Source: SSC4 sp964443225 (GTDB taxonomy: Bacteria; Chloroflexota; Anaerolineae; SSC4; Amarolineaceae). Taken from it: a stretch of DNA of 64,000 nucleotides. The stretch spans positions 8,011 to 72,010 of the forward strand of contig CAYUCC010000020.1 of NCBI GenBank assembly GCA_964443225.1. Reading direction: 5' to 3'. The notes beneath the pieces are model-generated. The model saw only the letters and a list, made by a program, of their open reading frames with translations, made no database searches and was not told the DNA's origin. Below are positions 34,981-43,645 of the stretch, one piece after another; the stretch's first letter is position 1; the number at the start of each line of letters is the position of its first letter. The translations under genes and the position numbers were made by a program.

Positions 34981-35039
34981 CGAAATTCCTCCTGATTTGG
35001 GCAAAACAGTGCTGAAGAGGCGGGTCAACTGGGCGCAGA

Positions 35040-35068
35040 ATCTTACCATATTCGATCATGGGTGTCAA
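35040..35068 (-). promoter_or_regulatory. Promoter of the liv operon
   Basis: Minus-strand TTGACA, 17 bp ending TGG, TAAGAT. It is a full -35 combined with an extended -10, about 60 bp upstream of the livJ start. Confidence 0.8.
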
Positions 35069-35096
35069 TCCAACGCGAGATTATGGTATACTTGCT

Positions 35097-35125
35097 TTGA
35101 CGAGAAGGTGAAAGTGCACTACACT
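35097..35125 (+). promoter_or_regulatory. Promoter of metF
   Basis: TTGACG, 17 bp, TACACT, 43 bp upstream of the metF ATG and divergent from the liv promoter. Confidence 0.7.
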
Positions 35126-35168
35126 AAGGGCTTGTGGTGCAAGTATGTTGCAGGAGGGGTCAGGGTCG

Positions 35169-36059
35169 ATGCGTCAGTTCAAAGAGATTTACGCACAGAA
35201 CAAACCGGTCTTATCGATCGAGCTGTTTCCGCCGAAAACCGAGGCCGGTCGGGTTAATTTGGATCAGGAACTGTTGAGCCTGGTGGTCCACCGGCCGGCG
35301 TTCATTTCGGTGACGTACGGCGCCGGCGGTTCGACGCACGACAAGACGCTGGGGCTGGTGCAGGATATCAAGACGCGTTTCAGCAGCCAGTACGGGCTGG
35401 AAGCCGTTCCCCACTTCACCTGTGTCGGGTCGAGCCGGCACGACATCAGCCATTACGTCGATCGGGCCGTGCAGCAGGGCGCACGCAACATGGTGGTGCT
35501 GCGTGGTGATCCGCCAGCGGGCGCAACCGAATTCCAGCCGGCCCCCGATGGCTTGCGCCACGCGGATGAGTTGGTGGCGTTCATCCGGGCGTACACCGAT
35601 CAACTGGACCTGGCTGTTGCCGGTTATCCGGAAGGCCACGTCGAGTGTCGCGATTTGACGCGGGACGTAGCCTTCCTCAAGCGTAAGGTGGATGCAGGTG
35701 CATCGGTGGTGCTTACCCAGCTGTTCTATGATAACGATGATTTTTATCGCTTTCGTGAAGTTGCGCAGCACCAGGGAATTACCGTTCCCATCGTGCCCGG
35801 CATCATGCCGGTCACCCGTTTTTCACAAATTCAGCGCATCACCACGCTGTGTGGGGCGCGCATCCCTGCGGAGCTGGCTGAGGGGCTCCTGGCGCGCGCC
35901 GATGGTTCCGAGGAACAGCAGCAGGCCGGTGTCGACTACGCGATCGAACAGTGCCGCGATCTCCTGCAGAACGGCGTACCCGGGCTGCACATCTTCACCA
36001 TGAACAAAGGCCACGCCACGTCACGCCTGGTGGATGCCCTGGGGTCGTACTTCGACTGA
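35169..36059 (+). CDS. metF: Methylenetetrahydrofolate reductase (MetF)
   Basis: 296 aa, the normal size of bacterial MetF. The beta/alpha-barrel flavoprotein signature is clear: LSIELFPPKTEAG, ISVTYGAGGST, HFTCVGSSR, NMVVLRGDPP, AGYPEGH, TQLFYDNDDFYRF and VPGIMPVTRF. It reduces 5,10-methylene-THF to 5-methyl-THF for methionine synthesis. ATG at 35169 has purine-rich AGGAGGGG upstream. The gene stands alone and is convergent with the next gene. Confidence 0.95.
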   Translation: MRQFKEIYAQNKPVLSIELFPPKTEAGRVNLDQELLSLVVHRPAFISVTYGAGGSTHDKTLGLVQDIKTRFSSQYGLEAVPHFTCVGSSRHDISHYVDRAVQQGARNMVVLRGDPPAGATEFQPAPDGLRHADELVAFIRAYTDQLDLAVAGYPEGHVECRDLTRDVAFLKRKVDAGASVVLTQLFYDNDDFYRFREVAQHQGITVPIVPGIMPVTRFSQIQRITTLCGARIPAELAEGLLARADGSEEQQQAGVDYAIEQCRDLLQNGVPGLHIFTMNKGHATSRLVDALGSYFD

Positions 36060-36073
36060 ATCAGAAGGCAGGA

Positions 36074-37138
36074 TCAGTCGGAACTGGGTTCTGCCTCGGC
36101 ACGCAGAGGTGCCAACAGGATCGCCTCGACGTCGGCCGGCACGATCCCGCGTGCCACCAGCGCTGGCCACAGCTCGATGGGGGGTTCGGCGACGACGCTG
36201 CGCGGCAGTTTGATCGTGCCGAGGTCATCGTGCAGGTAACGGCGTTCGCCGCAGTGACGGGCGTCGCACTGGGGGATTTCGACCGTACCGCACTCGCGCC
36301 AGGGGCAGGTGCGTCCCAGGTACGTGTCGCGGGTATCGGCCAGGAAGATGTCGCCGCTGCAGTGCAGGCTCTGCACGTGACTGCGCCAACGACGCCCCAG
36401 TTTGGCCAGGGGTGCCAGGTTAGCGTCATCGGTGACCGTAACCAACAGGTCGGCATCGCGGGGCAGCTGGGCGTCTGTGGCGATAGAACCGATCAAGGCC
36501 ACGCGCACGACACCGGGTGCCTTACGGACACTGCGTACGATCGGCAGCAGTTCTTGCAGCAGGCGTTCGCGCATCGTGGGTTGGTTTTCAGCGGCTTCTT
36601 CGACCTCATCGGCGATCAGTTCGACATCTTCGGTGGCCAGCCATTCGGCCACGCGCTGGCGCAGGCGTTGGTTCTTGAACCGAAACCAACGTTCCCGTTC
36701 ATGACGATGTCCGGCCAGCGTGGCCTTGAAGCGACGAAACGCGCCCTGCCCGGCAATGGCCTGTGTCAGCTCGTTGCGCAGGTCCGTGTCTTGCACCGTC
36801 GCGATAAACACTTCGATATCCTGATAACTGCGACGCGAGTCGGCCCTGGGCAGGCGGAGGTAACGGAAACCCAACTGGTCCTGAATTTCGTCAACCTGTT
36901 GGATGGGACTCGTGCCCGGCTCGTTCGTATTGAGCGCACGACGGCCATAATCTGGTCGAATCAGGTCGTCGTGCAGCGGGCGCGCCCGCGTTTCCCCCAG
37001 ACGCAGCCAGACCTGGTAGGACTGATCGGGGATCGAAACAATCCCACCCGTATCAAGGTCCAGGAAATAGTGGGTTTGGCCGGATACGTCTTCCATGGCA
37101 AATTCGAGGGCCGACAAGTCGGGTTTCACCTTACGCAT
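36074..37138 (-). CDS. UPF0158 domain fused to a nucleotidyltransferase-like domain
   Basis: 354 aa. Residues 1-150 match UPF0158 proteins (ALEFAMEDVSGQTHYFLDLDTGGIV and FRRFKATLAGHRHERERWFRFKNQ). Residues about 195-260 form a minimal nucleotidyltransferase core, VALIGSIATDAQLPRDADLL, with a GSx9DxD active site. A cysteine cluster (C-P-W-R-E-C, C-D-A-R-H-C) follows and may bind zinc. The fusion suggests that UPF0158 proteins act with nucleotidyl transfer. The substrate is unknown. The start at 37138 opens directly into the UPF0158 domain. Confidence 0.7.
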   Translation of the reverse strand: MRKVKPDLSALEFAMEDVSGQTHYFLDLDTGGIVSIPDQSYQVWLRLGETRARPLHDDLIRPDYGRRALNTNEPGTSPIQQVDEIQDQLGFRYLRLPRADSRRSYQDIEVFIATVQDTDLRNELTQAIAGQGAFRRFKATLAGHRHERERWFRFKNQRLRQRVAEWLATEDVELIADEVEEAAENQPTMRERLLQELLPIVRSVRKAPGVVRVALIGSIATDAQLPRDADLLVTVTDDANLAPLAKLGRRWRSHVQSLHCSGDIFLADTRDTYLGRTCPWRECGTVEIPQCDARHCGERRYLHDDLGTIKLPRSVVAEPPIELWPALVARGIVPADVEAILLAPLRAEAEPSSD

Positions 37139-37207
37139 GTTGAGAGACTCCTACTGTCAAGTCGAAGCGCCAAGGAGGGGGTGCCTGGACTGCTCACGAT
37201 GTCCAAA

Positions 37208-37285
37208 GGGCCTGTAAAAGCATAACTTCCTGCAAAAGGGCTGGAACTCGTCACATATCACGGGAAGTTATTCGGTTACAAGCCC
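37208..37285. repeat. Palindromic element family A, copy A2
   Basis: 78 bp; arms GGGCCTGTAAAAGCATAACT / AAGTTATTCGGTTACAAGCCC with family core CTGGAACTCG. It forms a tandem pair with A3, 48 bp away. Confidence 0.85.
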
Positions 37286-37333
37286 AAACAATGTGCCAAA
37301 ATTGGACGCAGGCAGTTACTGCGGCTGGCCTGA

Positions 37334-37411
37334 GGGCTTGTAAAAGAATAACTTCCTGCAAAATGGCGGGAATTCGCCGCAAATCACGGGAAGTTTTTCT
37401 TTTTCAAGCCC
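37334..37411. repeat. Palindromic element family A, copy A3
   Basis: 78 bp; the left arm is GGGCTTGTAAAAGAATAACT, the right arm ends in TTTTTCAAGCCC, and the core is GGGAATTCGCC. It is one of the copies nearest the family consensus. Confidence 0.85.
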
Positions 37412-37493
37412 TGAGCTCGGCACCGTTTTTGTTCGAACATCGCCAGCAGTAACGTAGGAGCTGCGTACTTCAGTGGGATCGGGACGCCCTCAT

Positions 37494-37499
37494 TATACT
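37494..37499 (+). promoter_or_regulatory. Possible -10 box of the lipoprotein gene
   Basis: TATACT lies 24 bp before the ATG at 37524. No convincing -35 is found, so support is limited. Confidence 0.35.
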
Positions 37500-37523
37500 C
37501 CTGTTTGTCAAGAAGCGGCAATT

Positions 37524-38372
37524 ATGCAGAATGCGATGGATACGTTGGCGTTGAACAGGGATCGAAGACAGTACCGCCGGCAATGCTGGCTGGTGGTCAT
37601 CGTGTGTTTATTCGCTGGTCTGACCGCTTGTGCCAAGCCGCCATCCACACCACCGCCGACGCCGGTGGTCGTCGCACCGTTGACGCCGGCACCCGTGCAG
37701 CCCGCATTTGGACCGATTGCGTTTGGGCTGGGCATCGCCGACGACGCACGGATCGTACGCAGCGGCACCACCTTTCCCGAAGGCATCTTCAAGGTCTATG
37801 CAGCGTTCGAGCATCGCGGCATGGCATCTGACGTCGTCTGGCGACGCGAGTGGTATTTCAATGGCGAGCGGTTGGAGGATGCCAGCGCCAGCGAGCACTG
37901 GACACGCCCGGCACAGGGGAACACCTGGCTGAGCATGTTTCACGCGCATGGCCTGCGGCCGGGCAGCTGGGAACTGCGGCTGACCATCGGTGACCAGCTC
38001 GTACAGCGCGGCGGGTTCCAGGTGGTACCGCGCGCGCCGGGTGACCCGGTGTTCAAGCCGATCACATTTGCGCGGCAGACGTCCTCGACGATGGAACCGA
38101 TCGAACCGCGCATCCAGTTTTCGACCGGGATCACGATGGTGCACGGGATTTTCCAGGTGGAGAACCTGGTACCGGGGACGACGTTCGAGCGGGTATGGTT
38201 TTTCAACGGCGAAGAGCGGCTGCGTGGCCGCGAGACGGTGGGCGTACCACCAAAGGACGTGTATGATGCGGTGCTGTTCGTCAACGAGGGGGCCTTTGCG
38301 CCGGGGACGTACACCCTGGAAATCTACCACCAAGGTCAGTTGGCGCAGGCCGGCTCATTCACAGTGAAATAG
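37524..38372 (+). CDS. Lipoprotein with two Ig-like repeat domains, function unknown
   Basis: 282 aa. The N-terminus is charged, then hydrophobic, ending in LTAC, a lipoprotein signal. A Pro/Thr-rich tether leads to two homologous domains of about 100 residues. Each has the pattern GIF-x-V-x(10-14)-W-x-FNGE-R-L followed by a G-x-Y/W-x-L-E/R strand (EGIFKVYAAFEH... and HGIFQVENLVPG...). They look like Ig or bacterial surface beta-sandwiches. It is probably displayed on the outer face of the membrane. The ATG at 37524 gives a long N-region; an ATG four codons later is equally possible. Confidence 0.65.
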   Translation: MQNAMDTLALNRDRRQYRRQCWLVVIVCLFAGLTACAKPPSTPPPTPVVVAPLTPAPVQPAFGPIAFGLGIADDARIVRSGTTFPEGIFKVYAAFEHRGMASDVVWRREWYFNGERLEDASASEHWTRPAQGNTWLSMFHAHGLRPGSWELRLTIGDQLVQRGGFQVVPRAPGDPVFKPITFARQTSSTMEPIEPRIQFSTGITMVHGIFQVENLVPGTTFERVWFFNGEERLRGRETVGVPPKDVYDAVLFVNEGAFAPGTYTLEIYHQGQLAQAGSFTVK

Positions 38373-38378
38373 GTCGCT

Positions 38379-39341
38379 TCAACTCAATCCCTGGCGCCGG
38401 AACCACCAATACATGCCCGCGGGCACGGCGATCATCAAGAGGATGCTCAATACCATGGCGATGGTGCTTTGGAACGGTAGGCCTACCCAATTCATCCCAA
38501 AAAAGCCGGTCAAGAACGTCAGCGGCAGAAAAATCGTCGAAATGACGGTCAGCCGGCGCATGACTTCGTTGAGGTTGTTGCCCTGCACCGACAGGTAGGC
38601 ATCCAGGGCGCTGGACAGCTGGTCACGCTGCATGTCGATGCTGTCCAGGACGCGCACGGTGTGGTCGTAAACGTCGTTGAAGTACGCAAGCGAACCCAAC
38701 GAGACGATGGGTGGGTCGCGACGCAAGAGCACGTTGAGTGCTTCGCGGGTAGGGGCAACGACGCGGCGGAAGGCGAGGAGCTCCTTTTTGAGGTAAAAAA
38801 TATCGTCCAGCACACTGCGGTCGAAGTGCTCGAAGATGCGGTCTTCGTAGGTATCGACGCGTTCCGACAATTCGTCGACGATGGGAAAATAACCATCGAC
38901 GACGGCGTCGAGCACGGCGTAGAGCAGTGCACCAACGGTGGTGCCAACCGATTCGGTGCTGCGCTGCCAGCGGTCGGTGACCTGGCTGATTTCGTCCACC
39001 GGCTTCTGGTGTGCAGTGACGACAAAATTCGTGCCCACAAAAATGTCGAGTTCGCGCAGGTCGAGCTCGTAGTTGTCAGGCTCCAGGTTCACGCCATACA
39101 CCACGATGAAGTAGTAGTCAGCGTACGCGTCGATTTTGGGGCGTTGATGCGGTCGCTCGACGTCTTCCAGGGCCAGGGGGTGAAAGTGGAAATACCTCCG
39201 CAGGACGTCGACCGCGGCGCGATCGACCGGGGAGAGGTCGACCCAGACCAGGGCATTGGGATCGGCCAGGCACGTTTCGAGCCACTGCGGGTCGGTTCGT
39301 TGTTCGAATTTTCCCTGGCGGTAGGTCGTGATGGTAAACAT
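38379..39341 (-). CDS. corA: CorA-family divalent cation transporter
   Basis: 320 aa with the CorA architecture. A cytoplasmic N-domain (WVDLSPVDRAAVDVLRRYF; HPLALEDVERPHQRPKID) and a long helix lead to two C-terminal spans. The GMN pore motif lies in TFLTGFFGMNWVG, followed by the short FRRQGLS tail. It is probably a Mg2+ channel, with Co2+/Ni2+/Zn2+ possible. It ends 7 bp from the convergent lipoprotein gene. Confidence 0.93.
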   Translation of the reverse strand: MFTITTYRQGKFEQRTDPQWLETCLADPNALVWVDLSPVDRAAVDVLRRYFHFHPLALEDVERPHQRPKIDAYADYYFIVVYGVNLEPDNYELDLRELDIFVGTNFVVTAHQKPVDEISQVTDRWQRSTESVGTTVGALLYAVLDAVVDGYFPIVDELSERVDTYEDRIFEHFDRSVLDDIFYLKKELLAFRRVVAPTREALNVLLRRDPPIVSLGSLAYFNDVYDHTVRVLDSIDMQRDQLSSALDAYLSVQGNNLNEVMRRLTVISTIFLPLTFLTGFFGMNWVGLPFQSTIAMVLSILLMIAVPAGMYWWFRRQGLS

Positions 39342-39381
39342 CGTAGTCAGCGGACCTCACTCGATGGGGCGGTACGGTTTC

Positions 39382-39939
39382 TCAGACACGGATCATGTCG
39401 ATCGCGGCCGGATAAAAAAGCAGGGAACCCTGCCAGGACGCATCGTTACGCCGTGTCAGCTCCCACACACCGGCGGGCGGCAGCGGGTTGTGGGAGTCGA
39501 AGCGGCGGGTGAAAGGGTCCAGGTCAAGCGCCGGCGTCACCACGGTCTGTAACAGGGCTGTGATGGGACCGCCGTGGGAGACGAGGGCGATGGCGCCGTC
39601 GCTGGTGGTGGCGAGCACGAGGCGCTGCCACATGTCGACCATGCGATCGTGAATATCGGCCAGGCGGGTGCCGTTGGGGATTTCGAGCAGGGCTGGTTCG
39701 TGGAGCACGGGCCGGCCGAGCGTGGTGCCCAGGATGGTGGCCGTTTCGTGAGCACGGTCCATGATGGAAGCAAAAATCTGCCGAATGCCGGCGTTGGCCA
39801 GGTGGGCGGCCATCAGGTAAGCCTCCTGCCGTCCCTCGGGCGAAAGCGGTGGGCCGGGGGGCACGTCGTAGGGAATATCGCGCCGTGTGCGATCGGGTGT
39901 GGCGTGGCGGATCAGGTAGACAGTGTGTGGGTTGGGCAT
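39382..39939 (-). CDS. Histidine phosphatase family protein
   Basis: 185 aa. It has YLIRHATPD with the phospho-accepting His and SHGGPITALL with the second His, and an ASIMDRAHETATIL segment where the family usually has SP-xxRAxxTA. A D-M-W-Q-R-L segment follows. It is smaller than the phosphatase at 25374 and not closely similar to it. Substrate unknown. The ATG at 39939 follows its -10 box by 6 bp, so the transcript is probably leaderless. Confidence 0.82.
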   Translation of the reverse strand: MPNPHTVYLIRHATPDRTRRDIPYDVPPGPPLSPEGRQEAYLMAAHLANAGIRQIFASIMDRAHETATILGTTLGRPVLHEPALLEIPNGTRLADIHDRMVDMWQRLVLATTSDGAIALVSHGGPITALLQTVVTPALDLDPFTRRFDSHNPLPPAGVWELTRRNDASWQGSLLFYPAAIDMIRV

Positions 39940-39945
39940 GTGGGG

Positions 39946-39974
39946 AGTGTAATGCAAGACGGGTGAGACGGCAA
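39946..39974 (-). promoter_or_regulatory. Promoter of the histidine phosphatase, probably leaderless
   Basis: Minus-strand TTGCCG, 17 bp, TACACT, with 6 bp between the -10 box and the ATG. Confidence 0.7.
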
Positions 39975-40014
39975 ATTGGGGGGTGGGACGCAGCCGTGCT
40001 GCGTCCCACCGTGC

Positions 40015-40043
40015 TTGCATAGAGTGTGACGTGGCGGTATAAT
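40015..40043 (+). promoter_or_regulatory. Promoter of the formate dehydrogenase operon
   Basis: TTGCAT, 17 bp, TATAAT, about 48 bp upstream of the first start codon. Confidence 0.8.
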
Positions 40044-40091
40044 GTGGCGGCAGCCCCGGTCTCACGTTCTTGCCACGCGCCGGAGACAGTG

Positions 40092-41852
<1,761 letters not shown>

Positions 41853-41870
41853 TCACAATCGGTGGATGGC

Positions 41871-42707
41871 ATGAACGGAATTCAGGATTTCACCTACATC
41901 ATCTATGACCGGGGTGCCTATCAGGCCGTCACAGGGCCGGTGCCGGCGGAACGGTTCTTGCGCATCCACGTCAACGGGCTGGAGCTGGCCACTGTGATGG
42001 CTTCGCCGGTCGAGCCGGAGTGCCTGGCGCTCGGTTTTTTACGCTCGGAAGGCATCATCCAGGGCATGGACGACGTGCGGCGGTGGACGGTGTGCCCGAG
42101 TGGGGCCTGCGTCGACGTGTGGCTGCGTCGCGCCGACTTCGAGCCGCCTGGCCGGCTCATCATCACCTCCGGCTGCGGCGGTGGCGTCACGTTCGATGAC
42201 CTGGCCGAACGCGCCCAGCCGCTCGATTCGACCCGCCAAACCACACCGGAGCAGATCAGTCACCTGCTGCACGAACTGCAGGAGTCGGCCCTGCTCTACC
42301 AGGAGGCACGCGGCATCCACACCGCCGGCCTGTCCGACGGTGAGCGCCTGTTGATGATCACACAGGATGTTGGGCGCCACAATACGGTCGACCGGTTGTG
42401 GGGCAAGTGCCTGCTGGCCGCGCAGCCCACGGCCGATCTGATACTGCTGTCCACCGGGCGCATCAGCTCGGAGATGCTCAACAAAGCGGCTAAGATGCGC
42501 ATTCCGATCGTGGCCAGCCGCACGTCACCGACCGCCTTGTCGATCGAGCTGGCGCGCACCTGGCACATTACCCTGATCGGCTACGTGCGCAGTGGTGGCC
42601 TGCGCGTCTACGCCGGTCCCGAACGGCTGCAGCTGCCATCCCTGGCCGATGTTCCGGTCAGCGCAAGCGCAGACGGTGGGGCCAGCGTACGACCCAATAA
42701 ACGGTAG
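41871..42707 (+). CDS. fdhD: Formate dehydrogenase accessory sulfurtransferase FdhD
   Basis: 278 aa. It matches FdhD in LRIHVNGLELATVMASPVE, LALGFLRSEGII, QDVGRHNTVDRLWGKCLL and the STGRISSEML/SRTSPTALSIELA region. FdhD transfers sulfur to the molybdenum cofactor of FDH. The usual C-x-x-C loop is replaced by TSGCGGGVTF with one cysteine, a variant that may still suffice because one cysteine carries the persulfide. The gene lies in the operon directly after the diaphorase; ATG at 41871 is chosen. Confidence 0.92.
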   Translation: MNGIQDFTYIIYDRGAYQAVTGPVPAERFLRIHVNGLELATVMASPVEPECLALGFLRSEGIIQGMDDVRRWTVCPSGACVDVWLRRADFEPPGRLIITSGCGGGVTFDDLAERAQPLDSTRQTTPEQISHLLHELQESALLYQEARGIHTAGLSDGERLLMITQDVGRHNTVDRLWGKCLLAAQPTADLILLSTGRISSEMLNKAAKMRIPIVASRTSPTALSIELARTWHITLIGYVRSGGLRVYAGPERLQLPSLADVPVSASADGGASVRPNKR

Positions 42708-42727
42708 TAGAAAGGAAACGATCGCTC

Positions 42728-42961
42728 ATGGCATTCAACGAAGTACACAACTATCAGGTGTGGTACCGCGTGCCGCCCAACGAGGCCGCCGAAATCCGGC
42801 TGCTCCTGGACAACGGCAGCGTGGCCACGGTACCCGGTCTCAGTGTGACAGCCGCCGGCTTCATGGTCGATGTGCTGCGGCACGAAAAACCGCTGTGGTG
42901 GGACAGCACGGCGCGCACGCTCTTCACCGCCACCTTCGAACCGGTGGGTGAAGGGGAATGA
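42728..42961 (+). CDS. 77-aa hypothetical protein inside the formate dehydrogenase operon
   Basis: Small, acidic, soluble, with a beta-rich look (YQVWYRVPPNEAAEIRLLLDN and LFTATFEPVGEGE) and no cysteines. AAAGGA lies upstream, and its end overlaps the next gene by 4 bp (ATGA). Tight packing between fdhD and the Fe-S subunit argues that it is real and translated. It is not recognised as a known FDH subunit; a chaperone, assembly or small structural subunit role is inference. Confidence 0.7.
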   Translation: MAFNEVHNYQVWYRVPPNEAAEIRLLLDNGSVATVPGLSVTAAGFMVDVLRHEKPLWWDSTARTLFTATFEPVGEGE

Positions 42962-43617
42962 CCGGTGAGGCGCCCGGCCGCATGGCACACGTCATCATCG
43001 ACGGCCAACACCTGGACGTGCCGGAAGACACACGTCTGCTGACGGTGGCCGCGGCGGCTGGCATCGACATTCCCACCCTCTGCTATCATCCGAACCTGAC
43101 GGCCAACGCCGTCTGCCGTCTGTGTGTGGTGGAGCCGAGCCGCGGGCGTACGCTGATTCCGGCGTGCGCCGTGGGCTGCTTCGATGGCCTGGAGGTGAGC
43201 ACCGATTCACCGCGTGTCCAGCGTGCGCGTAAGGTCATCCTCGAGCTGCTGCAATCGGCCACCGACTGCTCCGAGGCACCGTCCGTCCAGGCCTACAGTG
43301 CACACTACGGCGCTGATCCCGCGCGTTTTGCCGATGGCGCACGGCGGACGGTGCCCGTCAAGGACGACAATCCCTTCTACGTGCGCGACTACGACAAGTG
43401 CATTCTGTGCTGGCGCTGCGTACAGGTCTGCGCCGACGATGTGCAGTTCACCTACGCCCTCACCCTGGGCGAACGCGGGTTCCACACCCACATCGCCACC
43501 TTCTTCGATGCACCGATGCCCGACACGACCTGCGTTTTCTGTGGGAACTGTGTCGAGGTTTGCCCCAGCGGTGCATTGAAAGGCAAACAGGAATGGCGTT
43601 TGGATTTTGGATTTTAG
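42958..43617 (+). CDS. Fe-S electron-transfer subunit of formate dehydrogenase (NuoG N-terminal-like)
   Basis: 219 aa. An N-terminal 2Fe-2S ferredoxin domain has LCYHPN...VCRLC...IPAC. The NuoG-type His/Cys cluster region is reduced (SATDCSEAP). Two 4Fe-4S motifs, KCILCWRCVQVC and TCVFCGNCVEVCPSGAL, follow. It should wire the catalytic subunit to the diaphorase. ATG at 42958 overlaps the upstream gene; an ATG eight codons later is an alternative. The last residues LDFGF and the TAG stop are encoded by an ATTTTGG repeat, so the native end was probably near KQEWR. Confidence 0.88.
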   Translation: MTGEAPGRMAHVIIDGQHLDVPEDTRLLTVAAAAGIDIPTLCYHPNLTANAVCRLCVVEPSRGRTLIPACAVGCFDGLEVSTDSPRVQRARKVILELLQSATDCSEAPSVQAYSAHYGADPARFADGARRTVPVKDDNPFYVRDYDKCILCWRCVQVCADDVQFTYALTLGERGFHTHIATFFDAPMPDTTCVFCGNCVEVCPSGALKGKQEWRLDFGF

Positions 43618-43634
43618 ATTTTAGATTTTGGATT
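43599..43634 (+). repeat. ATTTTGG simple-sequence array C2
   Basis: Tandem GGATTTTGGATTTTAG units run from the end of the Fe-S subunit gene, whose stop codon they provide, into the gap before the catalytic subunit. Confidence 0.8.
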
Positions 43635-43645
43635 GGGGGTGCGGG

